Shown: positions 17,593 through 25,676 of the stretch, piece by piece
Numbering within the stretch: the first letter of the stretch is position 1
Layout of the letters: each line of letters begins with the position of its first letter
NCBI GenBank assembly: GCA_021463145.1
Contig: JAJTWZ010000044.1
Coordinates: 1 to 36,089 of the forward strand
Length of the DNA: 36,089 nt
Direction of reading: 5' to 3'
Origin: Blastocatellia bacterium
GTDB lineage: Bacteria; Acidobacteriota; Blastocatellia; UBA7656; JADIYM01
Notes under the pieces: model-generated
Told to the model about the DNA's origin: nothing
Databases searched by the model: none
The model's input: the letters and a program-made list of their open reading frames with translations, nothing else
Translations under genes and position numbers: made by a program

Positions 17593-17669
17593 GATTGGTG
17601 TAACTGGACGAACCGAACATGGGCGGGCCGGCCCACACCTGACGCTACTGACTAGACGATCTCCGCGCA

Positions 17670-19112
17670 TTGCTCTTCAATTCGTTCCACTTCCTCGTCT
17701 ATTTCCCGATCGTTGCGGCGGTCTACTTCCTGTTGCCCCATCGAGTGCGATGGGGTTGGCTGCTCGCCGCTTCCTACTACTTCTACATGTGCTGGAAGCC
17801 CGCGTACGTCGCGGTCATCTGGCTGCTGACGCTCGTCGACTACATCGCCGGTCGCGCGATAGGCGCGGCGCCGACGCTCGCCCGCCGGCGGCTCTACCTT
17901 GGCATCAGCCTGGCCTCGAACCTCGGGCTGCTCTTTTTCTTCAAGTACTTCAATTTCGTAAACGAGACCCTGCGCGCCGTCACCGGGAACTTCGACATTC
18001 TCTACGGAATTCCCAACCTCGACGTCATCCTGCCGCTCGGGATCTCTTTTCATACTTTCCAGGCGCTCAATTACACGATCGACGTTTACCGTGGAGAGCG
18101 CGAGCCCGAGCGTCATCTCGGGCGATTCGCGCTGTTCATCGCCTTTTTCCCGCAACTCGTCGCGGGACCGATAGAGCGGGCCGGACATCTGTTGCCGCAG
18201 TTTCTGGTCGAACATCGCTTCGACGCGTCGCTGGCCGCTTCCGGGCTCCGGCTCATGCTCTGGGGCTTTTTCAAGAAGCTGGTCATCGCCGACCGGCTTG
18301 CCGTATTCGTCAATGCCGTCTACGACGATCCGTCGTCCCAGTCCGGACTGCGGCTGGTGGTGGCGACATATGCCTTCGCCTATCAGATTTACTGCGATTT
18401 TTCCGGGTACTCGGACATCGCAGTCGGCGCCGCCCGCGTGCTCGGGTTCGACCTGACGCGGAACTTCGAACGCCCGTATTTCGCGCAGTCGATCGGCATG
18501 TTCTGGCGCCGATGGCACATCTCGCTTTCGACCTGGTTCCGTGACTACGTTTTCATTCCGATCGGCGGCAGCCGTGTAGGTTCCTGGCGGCTGGCGTTCA
18601 ATCTGATGATCGTGTTTCTGGTGAGCGGTTTATGGCACGGCGCCAACTGGACATACGTGGCGTGGGGAGGCCTTCACGGCGCATTCATGGTGGCCGGTAT
18701 CACTACCGTTGCCGTTCGCGGACGGTGCTGGGAAGCTCTAGGCCGGGCTGGCCGATGGATTCGTCCGTTCGTTGCCCGGGTCGTGACTTTTCATCTCGTT
18801 GCATTCGCCTGGATCGCCTTCCGGGCCGCTTCGTTGTCCGATATCGGCACGATCGTCGCGCGAATGTGGGCGTGGGCGGACTCGTCACAACCGCTCGCCG
18901 TGCCGGGTTTCGACGGGCTCGAATTAGCCGCGGCCATCGCGTTCGTCGTCGTCCTGGAAGCGGTTCAACTTGTGCAGGAGCGAGGCAGGATATCGGCCGC
19001 GCTTGGCCGCCTTCCGAGCGTCGCCAGGCTGGCACTTTACGCAGCCGTGGCTCTCGTGATCCTGTTGTTTGGACGATTCGAAGAACGTGCGTTCATCTAC
19101 TTCCAGTTCTAG
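17670..19112 (+). CDS. MBOAT-family membrane O-acyltransferase (AlgI/DltB-like)
   Basis: A 480-residue polytopic protein beginning MLFNSFHFLVYFP, the characteristic start of AlgI-type members, here from a TTG codon. The conserved RRWHISLSTWFRDYVF segment and the catalytic-histidine motif LWHGANWTYVAWGGLHG (H323) are both intact. Such proteins move acyl groups, usually acetyl, across the inner membrane onto polysaccharides or teichoic acids with help from an extracytoplasmic SGNH partner, which is exactly the type of protein encoded next with a short overlap. No alginate or dlt genes are nearby, so the acceptor is unknown. Confidence 0.9.
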   Translation: MLFNSFHFLVYFPIVAAVYFLLPHRVRWGWLLAASYYFYMCWKPAYVAVIWLLTLVDYIAGRAIGAAPTLARRRLYLGISLASNLGLLFFFKYFNFVNETLRAVTGNFDILYGIPNLDVILPLGISFHTFQALNYTIDVYRGEREPERHLGRFALFIAFFPQLVAGPIERAGHLLPQFLVEHRFDASLAASGLRLMLWGFFKKLVIADRLAVFVNAVYDDPSSQSGLRLVVATYAFAYQIYCDFSGYSDIAVGAARVLGFDLTRNFERPYFAQSIGMFWRRWHISLSTWFRDYVFIPIGGSRVGSWRLAFNLMIVFLVSGLWHGANWTYVAWGGLHGAFMVAGITTVAVRGRCWEALGRAGRWIRPFVARVVTFHLVAFAWIAFRAASLSDIGTIVARMWAWADSSQPLAVPGFDGLELAAAIAFVVVLEAVQLVQERGRISAALGRLPSVARLALYAAVALVILLFGRFEERAFIYFQF

Positions 19113-20145
19113 CGCCGGCCGCTTCGGCGTCCGTCTCGCCGCGGTTTTTTCCGCGATATGTGCCGCGCTCGCCGCTCTTCACGGCATCGACCGGTACGCC
19201 GACGTGCCGGCAGTCGGAGAAAAGCTCAGCCATCTCGAACGATCGCCGGAGCGGTACGACACGCTGTTCGTCGGGTCGAGCTACGTGTATCGAGAGTTCG
19301 ACCCTGCGCTATTCGACGCGATTTCCGAGGCCGCCGGTGACCCGGTCAGGTCGTTCAACCTGGGTATTCCCGGAATGGATCCACCCGAAACGTACTGGCT
19401 GCTCGACCGCGCACTCGCCCTTTCGAACAGGCGCTGGCGGCTCGTCCTGATCGAGCTCGATTCGTTGAGGTCGCGTGTGCGGCCTGCTAACTCCCATACG
19501 CGCAGGTTCGAGAACTGGCACGATCTGCCGCGTACGCTGGCCTCCATTCGGGCAGTCGCGGAAGGTACGGCCCCGCGTGGTAAGAAGCTGAAGGACATCG
19601 GTACTCATACCGAGGCGTTCTTCCGGCGCCTGGCGATGGCCGGCCGATGGCGCGGCCTGATCGGGATTCCGTTGTCCTCCGAGCGTAGCGCGGGTAACTC
19701 GCCCTCGCTTGGCGCTCGCAACGACGGCTTCGTGTCGCTCGACGAAGAGCGGGCGACGTTGTTTGCAATGCGACGTGACTGGTACGACGCCTTCGAGGAG
19801 GACCGCTACGGCGAGAAGCTCGCGGCGCTGAAGGCCGGCGTCGAGAGCGAGGATGGCGAATCGGCCGTTACCGACTTCGAGATCGATCTGCTTCGAAGCG
19901 CGATCGAGCGTGCACGCGTTCACGGTGCACGCGTCGTACTCGTCGTTCCGCCGTGTCTCGCGACCCGGGCGAGCCTGATACTGCGCGCGAAGGCGATCGA
20001 GGGCGTTTGGGTTCTGGCGTTCAACGACCCCGAGCGTTATCCGGAACTGTACGATCCGGCGCTGCGCTTCGACGTGGGGCACCTCAACGCACGTGGCGCC
20101 GAGCGGTTCACACAGCTGTTGGGCGAGGCGGTATTCGCACGTTGA
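19069..20145 (+). CDS. Membrane-anchored SGNH-like partner of the MBOAT protein
   Basis: A 358-residue protein with one N-terminal helix (about 20-38), which should place the rest outside the cytoplasm. It has a GSS motif (S71 the probable nucleophile, FVGSSYVYREFDP) and a terminal DxxH (D335-H338 in DVGHLNARG), the two ends of an SGNH catalytic set as seen in AlgJ/AlgX and DltD-like proteins. It probably completes acyl transfer begun by the MBOAT protein. The TTG at 19069 makes a 44-nt overlap with the MBOAT gene; a GTG at 19087 is an alternative start. The overlap implies co-expression. I could not confirm the middle SGNH blocks by eye. Confidence 0.75.
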   Translation: MDDSKNVRSSTSSSSAGRFGVRLAAVFSAICAALAALHGIDRYADVPAVGEKLSHLERSPERYDTLFVGSSYVYREFDPALFDAISEAAGDPVRSFNLGIPGMDPPETYWLLDRALALSNRRWRLVLIELDSLRSRVRPANSHTRRFENWHDLPRTLASIRAVAEGTAPRGKKLKDIGTHTEAFFRRLAMAGRWRGLIGIPLSSERSAGNSPSLGARNDGFVSLDEERATLFAMRRDWYDAFEEDRYGEKLAALKAGVESEDGESAVTDFEIDLLRSAIERARVHGARVVLVVPPCLATRASLILRAKAIEGVWVLAFNDPERYPELYDPALRFDVGHLNARGAERFTQLLGEAVFAR

Positions 20146-20227
20146 TCCCGGTTGGAGCCGAATCCTCGCACCGCGGTCGATGGTGGGGCGCCGGACCGCT
20201 GGATTCGTAGGCGAGAAGTCGTGCATT

Positions 20228-20236
20228 TGGTAGAGT
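20228..20236 (+). promoter_or_regulatory. Extended -10-like element upstream of the FHA gene
   Basis: TGG-TAGAGT (hexamer at 20231-20236) lies about 48 nt before the GTG start of the pseudokinase/FHA gene. No good -35 is visible. It uses the same TAGAGT hexamer as the element before 23756, but here there is a leader with a strong GGAGG at 20274-20278. Confidence 0.3.
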
Positions 20237-20284
20237 TCGCGTGTTGCCTGTGGCTCCCAAGGCTCGAACTTCCGGAGGCAATCG

Positions 20285-22207
20285 GTGCTCGCACAGGACG
20301 CAGTCCTCCACGACCGATACAGAATCGCCGGCTTTTCCGGTCTTACACGCACGGCGCGATCGTACGACGCGATCGACGGGCGATTCGGCACGCGCGTCGT
20401 CGTACGCGAATGCGAACGGTCGAAGCCGCGACCGTTTCGCGAGGCTTTCGTTCGCGAAGCCCGGATACTCAATGGCTGCCAGCACGTTGCACTTCCCGTC
20501 GTCACCGACGCATTTGCGGCCGGCGACGCCTTCTATCTCGTCGAGAGGAAGATCCCATCCGAGTCGGTAGCGAACCTTCTCGAGCGCGATCGGAAGCCTT
20601 TCGCGCCCGTTCTGGTCCTGTCGTGGCTCGACGCCATACTGGACCTGCTCGAGTATCTTCACTCCCTGCCGGCTCCGATCATCGTGGCGAACATCTCGCC
20701 GGCCTCGATCGAGATCTCGTCGAGAGGCAGCGTTTTCCTGACCGATTTCAGCGTGGCGATCGAGGGACCGGGAAAGACTCTTGCGTGGACTTACCCCTAC
20801 GCACCGATCGAGCAGATGGAAGGGCAGGACGTGGACGTTCGTGCCGATGTGCACGCGCTGGCTGCGTCGGCGTACGAAATGTTGCTCGGCGTGCGGCCGC
20901 TCAGCCCGCACGAACGCGAACAGACGAAGGGTGGCGTGGCCTTCGATCCGCTCGAGCATTTTGCGCGGGTCGTGTCGCGTCCGCTTGCGGCCGTGCTGGA
21001 CAGGGCGATGTCATTACGTCCCGAAAGTCGCCAGCCGACCGCCACCGAGCTACGCCTCGAGCTGGTAACGGCGGGAACGACAACGGTGCCGGTGGCAAAG
21101 CTGCCATCGTCGGTGGATGCGCCACCGCAGTCTCCCATCGCGTCGGACGCGGCGTTCGGATCGTTTGCTCATCAGCCAACCGCGCCGGTCGAGTCGCTTG
21201 TCCCTGCTTCGGGAAAGACAACGATCATCTGCCGCACATGCGGGAGCACGAACGAGGCGACTCGGGTGTTCTGTCCGCATTGCGGGTCGCTGCTCAGGTC
21301 GGACCGCCGTCCCGGTACGCTCGACGTCGCTGCGCTGCTTCCCGATTTCGTTCCGCTTCACGAGCTTTCGCCGACGGCGCCCGTCGTAAGGCCGGCAGCG
21401 CCAGATACCGTCGTGGACCGGCTGCAGGAGACGTTCTCGGCCGATCTCGTCTCGCCGCCGGTGGTCCAGCCCGTCCAGCATTCGCCCGAGCCAGCGCGTC
21501 CTGTTTCGCCGTTTGCCGGCCGGGCGGAAGTCCGCAGAGGTTCCGACCCACTTCGCACGGCCGAAGGCGGTCCGAATTCGGGCGATCCGACGATGCCCCT
21601 CGCTCGGCTGCTTGTACTCGAGGGCGAAGAGCCTGGAAGGATGCTTCTCATCCGGGCAAAGGTCACGACGCTCGGGCGGTCGGCCGGCGATTACATTTTT
21701 CGCCAGGACGCCTTCATGTCGGGTCGCCATGCGAAGGTGAAGTACGTCGACGATTGCTACCGCCTGGACGACGCGGGCAGCCGGAACGGGACTTTCATGC
21801 GGATCAGGAAAGAAGCGCGGCTCGCCGAGAATGACATCGTGCTGGCCGGGCAGCAGCTGCTTCGTTTCGAACACGATGCGGTATCGCGGGAACCGCAGCT
21901 CCGTCTCCAACTCAACAACGGAGACGCGGCCGCGACATACGATCTTGCCCGCGCGGTTACAGCAATCGGACGAACGCAGGGCGAGATCCGGTTCGCCGAC
22001 GACGCTGCGATGGCGGACATGCACGCCAGGATCGAACGCCGCGGCGACGATTGCTTCGTCGTCGACGGCGGTAGCCGCAATGGAACATTTCTGAGACTTA
22101 CTACCGACCGGCCGCTTTCGGACGGCGACGTGTTCATCATCGGGCGGCACATATTCAAGTTCGAAGCGGACGTCAGCCTGGACGACCAGATTACCGAAGA
22201 CCTTTAA
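20285..22207 (+). CDS. Pseudokinase, zinc-ribbon, double-FHA signalling protein
   Basis: A 640-residue soluble protein. Residues about 10-260 have the fold pattern of a Ser/Thr protein kinase (FVREARIL with E58, YAPIEQ for the APE region, ADVHALAASAYEML), but the catalytic residues are gone: R41 replaces the VAIK lysine, the HRD-K-N loop reads VANISPAS (N136 for the aspartate), and DFG is DFS. A zinc ribbon follows (C316, C319, C330, C333). FHA domain 1 (about 440-528) keeps GR, SGRH and NGT and should bind phosphothreonine. FHA domain 2 (about 541-625) keeps GR and NGT but has ADMH in place of SxRH. There is no membrane helix. GTG start with GGAGG 6 nt upstream. Likely a scaffold reading phosphorylation made elsewhere. 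Confidence 0.88.
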   Translation: MLAQDAVLHDRYRIAGFSGLTRTARSYDAIDGRFGTRVVVRECERSKPRPFREAFVREARILNGCQHVALPVVTDAFAAGDAFYLVERKIPSESVANLLERDRKPFAPVLVLSWLDAILDLLEYLHSLPAPIIVANISPASIEISSRGSVFLTDFSVAIEGPGKTLAWTYPYAPIEQMEGQDVDVRADVHALAASAYEMLLGVRPLSPHEREQTKGGVAFDPLEHFARVVSRPLAAVLDRAMSLRPESRQPTATELRLELVTAGTTTVPVAKLPSSVDAPPQSPIASDAAFGSFAHQPTAPVESLVPASGKTTIICRTCGSTNEATRVFCPHCGSLLRSDRRPGTLDVAALLPDFVPLHELSPTAPVVRPAAPDTVVDRLQETFSADLVSPPVVQPVQHSPEPARPVSPFAGRAEVRRGSDPLRTAEGGPNSGDPTMPLARLLVLEGEEPGRMLLIRAKVTTLGRSAGDYIFRQDAFMSGRHAKVKYVDDCYRLDDAGSRNGTFMRIRKEARLAENDIVLAGQQLLRFEHDAVSREPQLRLQLNNGDAAATYDLARAVTAIGRTQGEIRFADDAAMADMHARIERRGDDCFVVDGGSRNGTFLRLTTDRPLSDGDVFIIGRHIFKFEADVSLDDQITEDL

Positions 22208-22228
22208 CTTCAGGGTGGAGTCATTTTC

Positions 22229-23107
22229 ATGAGGCAGAGTGGGTTGATTTTACTGGCGGCGATGGTGCTGCCGGTCACTGCGGCCCCGGCGCAGGTTGGC
22301 GACGCCCAGCGAGCCATTCACGGTATCGATTTCCGCAACTTCGTATACTCGCCCGCCTGTGTCGAACAGGGAATGACGGTCACCGCGCGGGACGGCGTAT
22401 TCGAGAGCCAGGACCAGGACGAGCGGATCTACTTCGAAGTCCGGAAAGTCAGCTACGGCGACTTGAACGGTGACGGAGTCGACGAAGCCGTCGTCGAGAC
22501 GAACTGCAACACCGGCGGGACGGGACAGTTCTCCGACGGCACGGTTTTCGTGTTTCGTGGCAACAGAGCGGTGCCGGTCGCATCGCTGGGCATTGGCGAC
22601 CGCGCCGACGGCGGTATCCACGCCTTGCGAATCGAGAATGGCCTGCTGGTAGCGGAACGTTACGGGCAGGAGCACAGTGGGGCGTGCTGTCCCGAGTACG
22701 TAGAGACCAGTAAGTGGCGTCTGGCCGGCACGAGGTTGACGAGCGCAGGCCGGCCGGTCCGGAAGGTCTTTCTTTCCGCTTCTCGGAGCGACGACGCAGG
22801 ACCTGTTCGCGTTCGGTTTCTGAAGGGCACCTCTTCAGCCGTGCTTTCCGGCTCTACGAATGGCGGAGAGCGATACGTGCTGGGGGTGCGAAAGGACCAG
22901 ACGATCGAACTTCGGTTCTCGACGGACGACACGGGCGCGTCTGCCGAGATCGTGTTGCCGAGTGGAACGAGGCTGAAGGCGGTCCGGCCCGGAGAAACCT
23001 GGACGGGCCGGATTCCACAGGGCGGCGACGTCACGATTGCGATCGAATCGCCGGCGAGTTCGGACTCGGCCGTGGCGTTCTTCGATCTGGACCTGACGGT
23101 CCGGTGA
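22229..23107 (+). CDS. Secreted protein, unknown function
   Basis: A 292-residue protein with a Sec signal peptide of about 21 residues (MRQSGLILLAAMVLPVTAAP). The segment YGDLNGDGVDEAVVETNC resembles an FG-GAP/EF-like calcium-binding loop, followed by a conserved-looking CNTGGTGQF stretch and a CC pair (GACCPEY). The last 90 residues read as a separate beta-sandwich (VRFLKGTSSAVLSGST and ending FFDLDLTVR), similar in feel to pre-peptidase C-terminal-like domains. It should be periplasmic or extracellular. GGTGGAG lies upstream of the ATG, 21 nt after the FHA gene's stop, so it is very probably in the same operon. Family not recognised. Confidence 0.75.
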   Translation: MRQSGLILLAAMVLPVTAAPAQVGDAQRAIHGIDFRNFVYSPACVEQGMTVTARDGVFESQDQDERIYFEVRKVSYGDLNGDGVDEAVVETNCNTGGTGQFSDGTVFVFRGNRAVPVASLGIGDRADGGIHALRIENGLLVAERYGQEHSGACCPEYVETSKWRLAGTRLTSAGRPVRKVFLSASRSDDAGPVRVRFLKGTSSAVLSGSTNGGERYVLGVRKDQTIELRFSTDDTGASAEIVLPSGTRLKAVRPGETWTGRIPQGGDVTIAIESPASSDSAVAFFDLDLTVR

Positions 23108-23138
23108 TCGAGGTGCACATGAACATTGGAGTTTCAGA

Positions 23139-23660
23139 GTGATGGGGATGATCGCGGCAGCCGGATGGAGGCTCGTTACCTGCGCGGTCTGGCCGTGGCT
23201 TGCTGTCACGCGCCAGCACTTGAAGATCACGACGCTCGTCGTGATCGGTTTCGTATTGCTGGCCTTCGGTACCTTCGTGGCCCTCAGGCTGATCGGGCGT
23301 CTGCGCCGCTCTGCGGAGAAACTCGACGAACCGGTCGAGCTCGAGCCGGTGGACGCGCATCCCCCGGTGCGTCGTGTCGTGGATTCCGGAATCGCGAACC
23401 TCCTGGAGCAGGCCGCTCCGATCGACGGTGACGAACGATCCGACGAGGAGTTGTTTGCTTCGGTCGTTCGCGTGACCGTCGAGGTCGGCGGGGTGTCGAT
23501 TCCCGCGCTTCAACGCCGCCTGCATCTCGACTTCGCGCGCGCATCCGCTTTCGTTGAACGGATGGTGGAGGAAGAGATGCTCCTGGACGGGGCGCCTGGC
23601 GGGAAATTGAAGCTTACGGAGAAAGCGCAGGAGTATCTCGACCGTCTGGCCCGGACGTGA
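23139..23660 (+). CDS. Membrane-anchored winged-helix protein, FtsK-gamma-like
   Basis: A 173-residue protein with a helix at about 30-52 (LKITTLVVIGFVLLAFGTFV), an acidic linker, and a C-terminal domain (about 102-165) whose pattern DEELFASVVRVTVEVGGVS-IPALQRRLHLDFARASAFVERM matches the DNA-reading gamma domain of FtsK (normally LQR-RIGYNRAARL-D-ME). FtsK-gamma binds KOPS DNA and XerD, but here the motor and most of FtsK are absent, so the domain stands alone on a membrane tether. Start: GTG 23139 or ATG 23142, with GGAG at 23128-23131. It follows the secreted-protein gene by 31 nt and overlaps in position with upstream sequence of the DUF1287 gene. Confidence 0.75.
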   Translation: MMGMIAAAGWRLVTCAVWPWLAVTRQHLKITTLVVIGFVLLAFGTFVALRLIGRLRRSAEKLDEPVELEPVDAHPPVRRVVDSGIANLLEQAAPIDGDERSDEELFASVVRVTVEVGGVSIPALQRRLHLDFARASAFVERMVEEEMLLDGAPGGKLKLTEKAQEYLDRLART

Positions 23661-23742
23661 CGGCTGGAGAGAGGATGACGCGAACTTCTTCGCCTCTCGA
23701 CCTTCGAGCACAAACTGCTGGTCGGGCGTGTGCGCTCGCGGT

Positions 23743-23748
23743 TAGAGT
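23743..23748 (+). promoter_or_regulatory. -10-like element 7 nt before the DUF1287 start
   Basis: TAGAGT at 23743-23748 ends 7 nt before the ATG at 23756. No clear -35 or Shine-Dalgarno is present. The spacing is that of the other putative leaderless starts. Confidence 0.35.
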
Positions 23749-23755
23749 TTCTGCA

Positions 23756-24364
23756 ATGCGCTTCGCGTGCACGATCGTCGTCATCGCCATTTCCATTGCT
23801 TCTGCGCACTCGCAGCCGGCGCCCGGCGACGAACCTGTCGCGTCCGAGCCGGTCCTGGAAGTGATCCGGGCGGCCTGCGCGCAGGTCTCGGTGACGAAGT
23901 ACTACGATCCTTCGTACGTTCGGCTTGCGTACCCCGGTGGAGACGTTCCGATCGAGCGGGGTGTCTGCACGGACGTGGTCATCCGAGCGTTCAGGGCAGC
24001 TGGGGTGGACCTGCAACGCTCCGTTCACGAAGACATGCGGCGCGCCTTCGACAGCTATCCGAAGCGATGGGGACTGTCCCGGCCGGACTCGAATATCGAC
24101 CATCGGCGCGTGCCGAATCTCGCTACCCTCTTCACGCGGCAGGGACACTCCGTGGCTGCTTCCCCTGACGCGGAAACGTATATTCCCGGAGACGTCGTTA
24201 CGTGGGATCTCGGCGGGGGCGTCCCGCATATCGGAATCGTCACTGCGAGACGCGATCCTGATTCGAATCGCAGGCTGATCGTGCACAACATCGGCAACGG
24301 CGCGCAGTTGGAGGACGTTCTCTTCCACTGGAAGATCACGGGCCACTTCCGATGTTTTCGGTGA
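23756..24364 (+). CDS. DUF1287 family secreted protein
   Basis: A 202-residue protein with a Sec-type signal peptide (MRFACTIVVIAISIASAHSQ). The mature part carries the DUF1287 hallmarks YDPSYVRLAYPGGDVP, RGVCTDVVIRAFR and the downstream NIDHRRVPNL and PGDVVTWDL segments. The Cys in GVCTDV and the His in VPHIGIV fit an NlpC/P60-like papain-fold catalytic pair, but the family's activity is not established. It should act in the periplasm, perhaps on peptidoglycan or peptides. The ATG at 23756 is taken because the signal peptide begins there; a GTG at 23657 overlapping the previous stop (GTGA) is an alternative that would add 33 residues. Confidence 0.85.
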   Translation: MRFACTIVVIAISIASAHSQPAPGDEPVASEPVLEVIRAACAQVSVTKYYDPSYVRLAYPGGDVPIERGVCTDVVIRAFRAAGVDLQRSVHEDMRRAFDSYPKRWGLSRPDSNIDHRRVPNLATLFTRQGHSVAASPDAETYIPGDVVTWDLGGGVPHIGIVTARRDPDSNRRLIVHNIGNGAQLEDVLFHWKITGHFRCFR

Positions 24365-24380
24365 AGCGGAGGATTCGGGT

Positions 24381-24956
24381 GTGATCGATGGCTCGCAGCT
24401 TCCCGAAATCCGGGTGGACCGAGTGCGGCTTCGCTGGCTCACGCACGACGACGTCGACAGCCTGTTCGAAGTGTTCGGCGACTCCGAGGTAATGAAGTAC
24501 TGGAGCAGCCCGCCGTTCGATCGGCGTTGCCAGGCCGTGGACCTCGTCGACGAGATTCACCGCTTTTTCGAGCGGAAAGTCCTGTTCCAATGGGGAATCG
24601 AGCGGCTGGAGGACCAGAGGGTCATTGGCACCTGCACGCTCGCAGAACCGAGCGTCCAGAATCGCCGGGCCGAGCTGGGCTTTGCATTGGGAAGGGAGTT
24701 CTGGGGACGGGGCTATGCGAGGGAGGCGGTAGAGGCGTTGGTCGAGTTCGCGTTCGAGACGCTTCGGCTTCATCGGCTCGAGGCGGACGTCGATCCGCGC
24801 AACGCGGCGTCGATCACTCTCGTCGAGCGTATCGGGTTCACGAGAGAGGGAACGTTGCGTGAGCGGTGGCTCGTCGGCGGAGAGGTGCAGGATTCGGCCT
24901 TCTTCGGACTTCTTCGCAACGAGTGGAGAAGCCGATCGGGACGTCCCGGTCAGTAG
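24381..24956 (+). CDS. GNAT acetyltransferase, RimJ/RimL type
   Basis: A 191-residue N-acetyltransferase of the Acetyltransf_3 group. The N-terminal RVRLRWLTHDDVDSLFEVF, the acetyl-CoA loop GREFWGRGYAREAV and the C-terminal DPRNAASITLVERIGF are all typical of RimJ/RimL and SpeG-like enzymes that acetylate protein N-termini or small amines. It should be cytosolic. The substrate cannot be assigned from sequence. The GTG start at 24381 has GGAGG at 24368-24372, 8 nt upstream, and lies 16 nt after the DUF1287 stop, so the two may be co-transcribed. Confidence 0.88.
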   Translation: MIDGSQLPEIRVDRVRLRWLTHDDVDSLFEVFGDSEVMKYWSSPPFDRRCQAVDLVDEIHRFFERKVLFQWGIERLEDQRVIGTCTLAEPSVQNRRAELGFALGREFWGRGYAREAVEALVEFAFETLRLHRLEADVDPRNAASITLVERIGFTREGTLRERWLVGGEVQDSAFFGLLRNEWRSRSGRPGQ

Positions 24957-24985
24957 CAGGCTGGCCGGGCACGGATGCCGGGGAG

Positions 24986-24991
24986 TAGACT
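24986..24991 (+). promoter_or_regulatory. -10-like element 7 nt before the hemolysin III gene
   Basis: TAGACT at 24986-24991 ends 7 nt before the ATG at 24999. No convincing -35 is visible. Same geometry as the other putative leaderless promoters. Confidence 0.35.
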
Positions 24992-24998
24992 TCGCCGC

Positions 24999-25640
24999 AT
25001 GTCGAAGCAAAAGCGACGCGAACAGTCGTTTCGCGAGGAACTCTTCAACGCCTTCAGTCACGGCGCCGGACTTGTGGCCATTCTGGCAGGAGCACCGATC
25101 CTGTTGATCGCGGCCAGCGACCGCGACTCCTGGGCCGTCGCCAGTGCCGCCGTATTCGCGTCGAGCGTAGTCCTGCTCTACCTTTCCTCGACCATCTACC
25201 ACGGATGCCGGCCCGGCAGGCTCAAGAAGGTCTTTCGGGTCATCGATCACACGGCGATCTACCTGCTGATTGCCGGAACGTACACTCCGTTCACACTGGG
25301 CGTTCTGCGTGGACCTTGGGGATGGAGCCTCTTCGGACTGATCTGGGCGCTAGCGCTGCTAGGAATAGTGAACGAATCCGTTCGCTGGAAGTACACGAGC
25401 AAGGTTTCGATGGCGCTGTATCTGGGCATGGGTTGGCTGGTAGTCGTCGCGATCCGCCCACTAATCGACCTCGTTGCGCCGGCCGGACTTGCACTCCTCG
25501 TTGCCGGAGGTCTCTCGTACACAGGCGGCGTTGCGTTCTACGCGCTGGATCGTGTCCGTTACGCCCACTTCGTCTGGCACCTGTTCGTTCTTGCGGGCAC
25601 GACTTTTCATTTCTTCGCCGTGCTCATGTATTCGGCCTGA
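24999..25640 (+). CDS. trhA: Hemolysin III / PAQR-type membrane protein (TrhA)
   Basis: A 213-residue seven-helix inner-membrane protein. The PAQR/hemolysin III signatures are all present: FSHGAG near the N-terminus, STIYH after the second helix, DHTAIYLLIAGTYTPF, and the C-terminal HFVWHLFVLAGTTFHFF with its zinc-ligand histidines. Members are linked to membrane-fluidity homeostasis in E. coli (TrhA) rather than true haemolysis. The ATG at 24999 matches the family start (charged N-terminus then EELFNAFSHG); an in-frame ATG at 24975 would add 8 residues, but the TAGACT element then falls inside the gene. No strong Shine-Dalgarno. Confidence 0.9.
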   Translation: MSKQKRREQSFREELFNAFSHGAGLVAILAGAPILLIAASDRDSWAVASAAVFASSVVLLYLSSTIYHGCRPGRLKKVFRVIDHTAIYLLIAGTYTPFTLGVLRGPWGWSLFGLIWALALLGIVNESVRWKYTSKVSMALYLGMGWLVVVAIRPLIDLVAPAGLALLVAGGLSYTGGVAFYALDRVRYAHFVWHLFVLAGTTFHFFAVLMYSA

Positions 25641-25676
25641 GGAGACAAGGCGCGCTGCCTTCGAAGGATCCGGGAA

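Noticed and set aside
17625-17634. Perfect palindrome GGGCCGGCCC between the sulfurtransferase and MBOAT genes
   Set aside because: A 10-bp GC palindrome is expected by chance in DNA of this composition; no loop or T-run supports a terminator.
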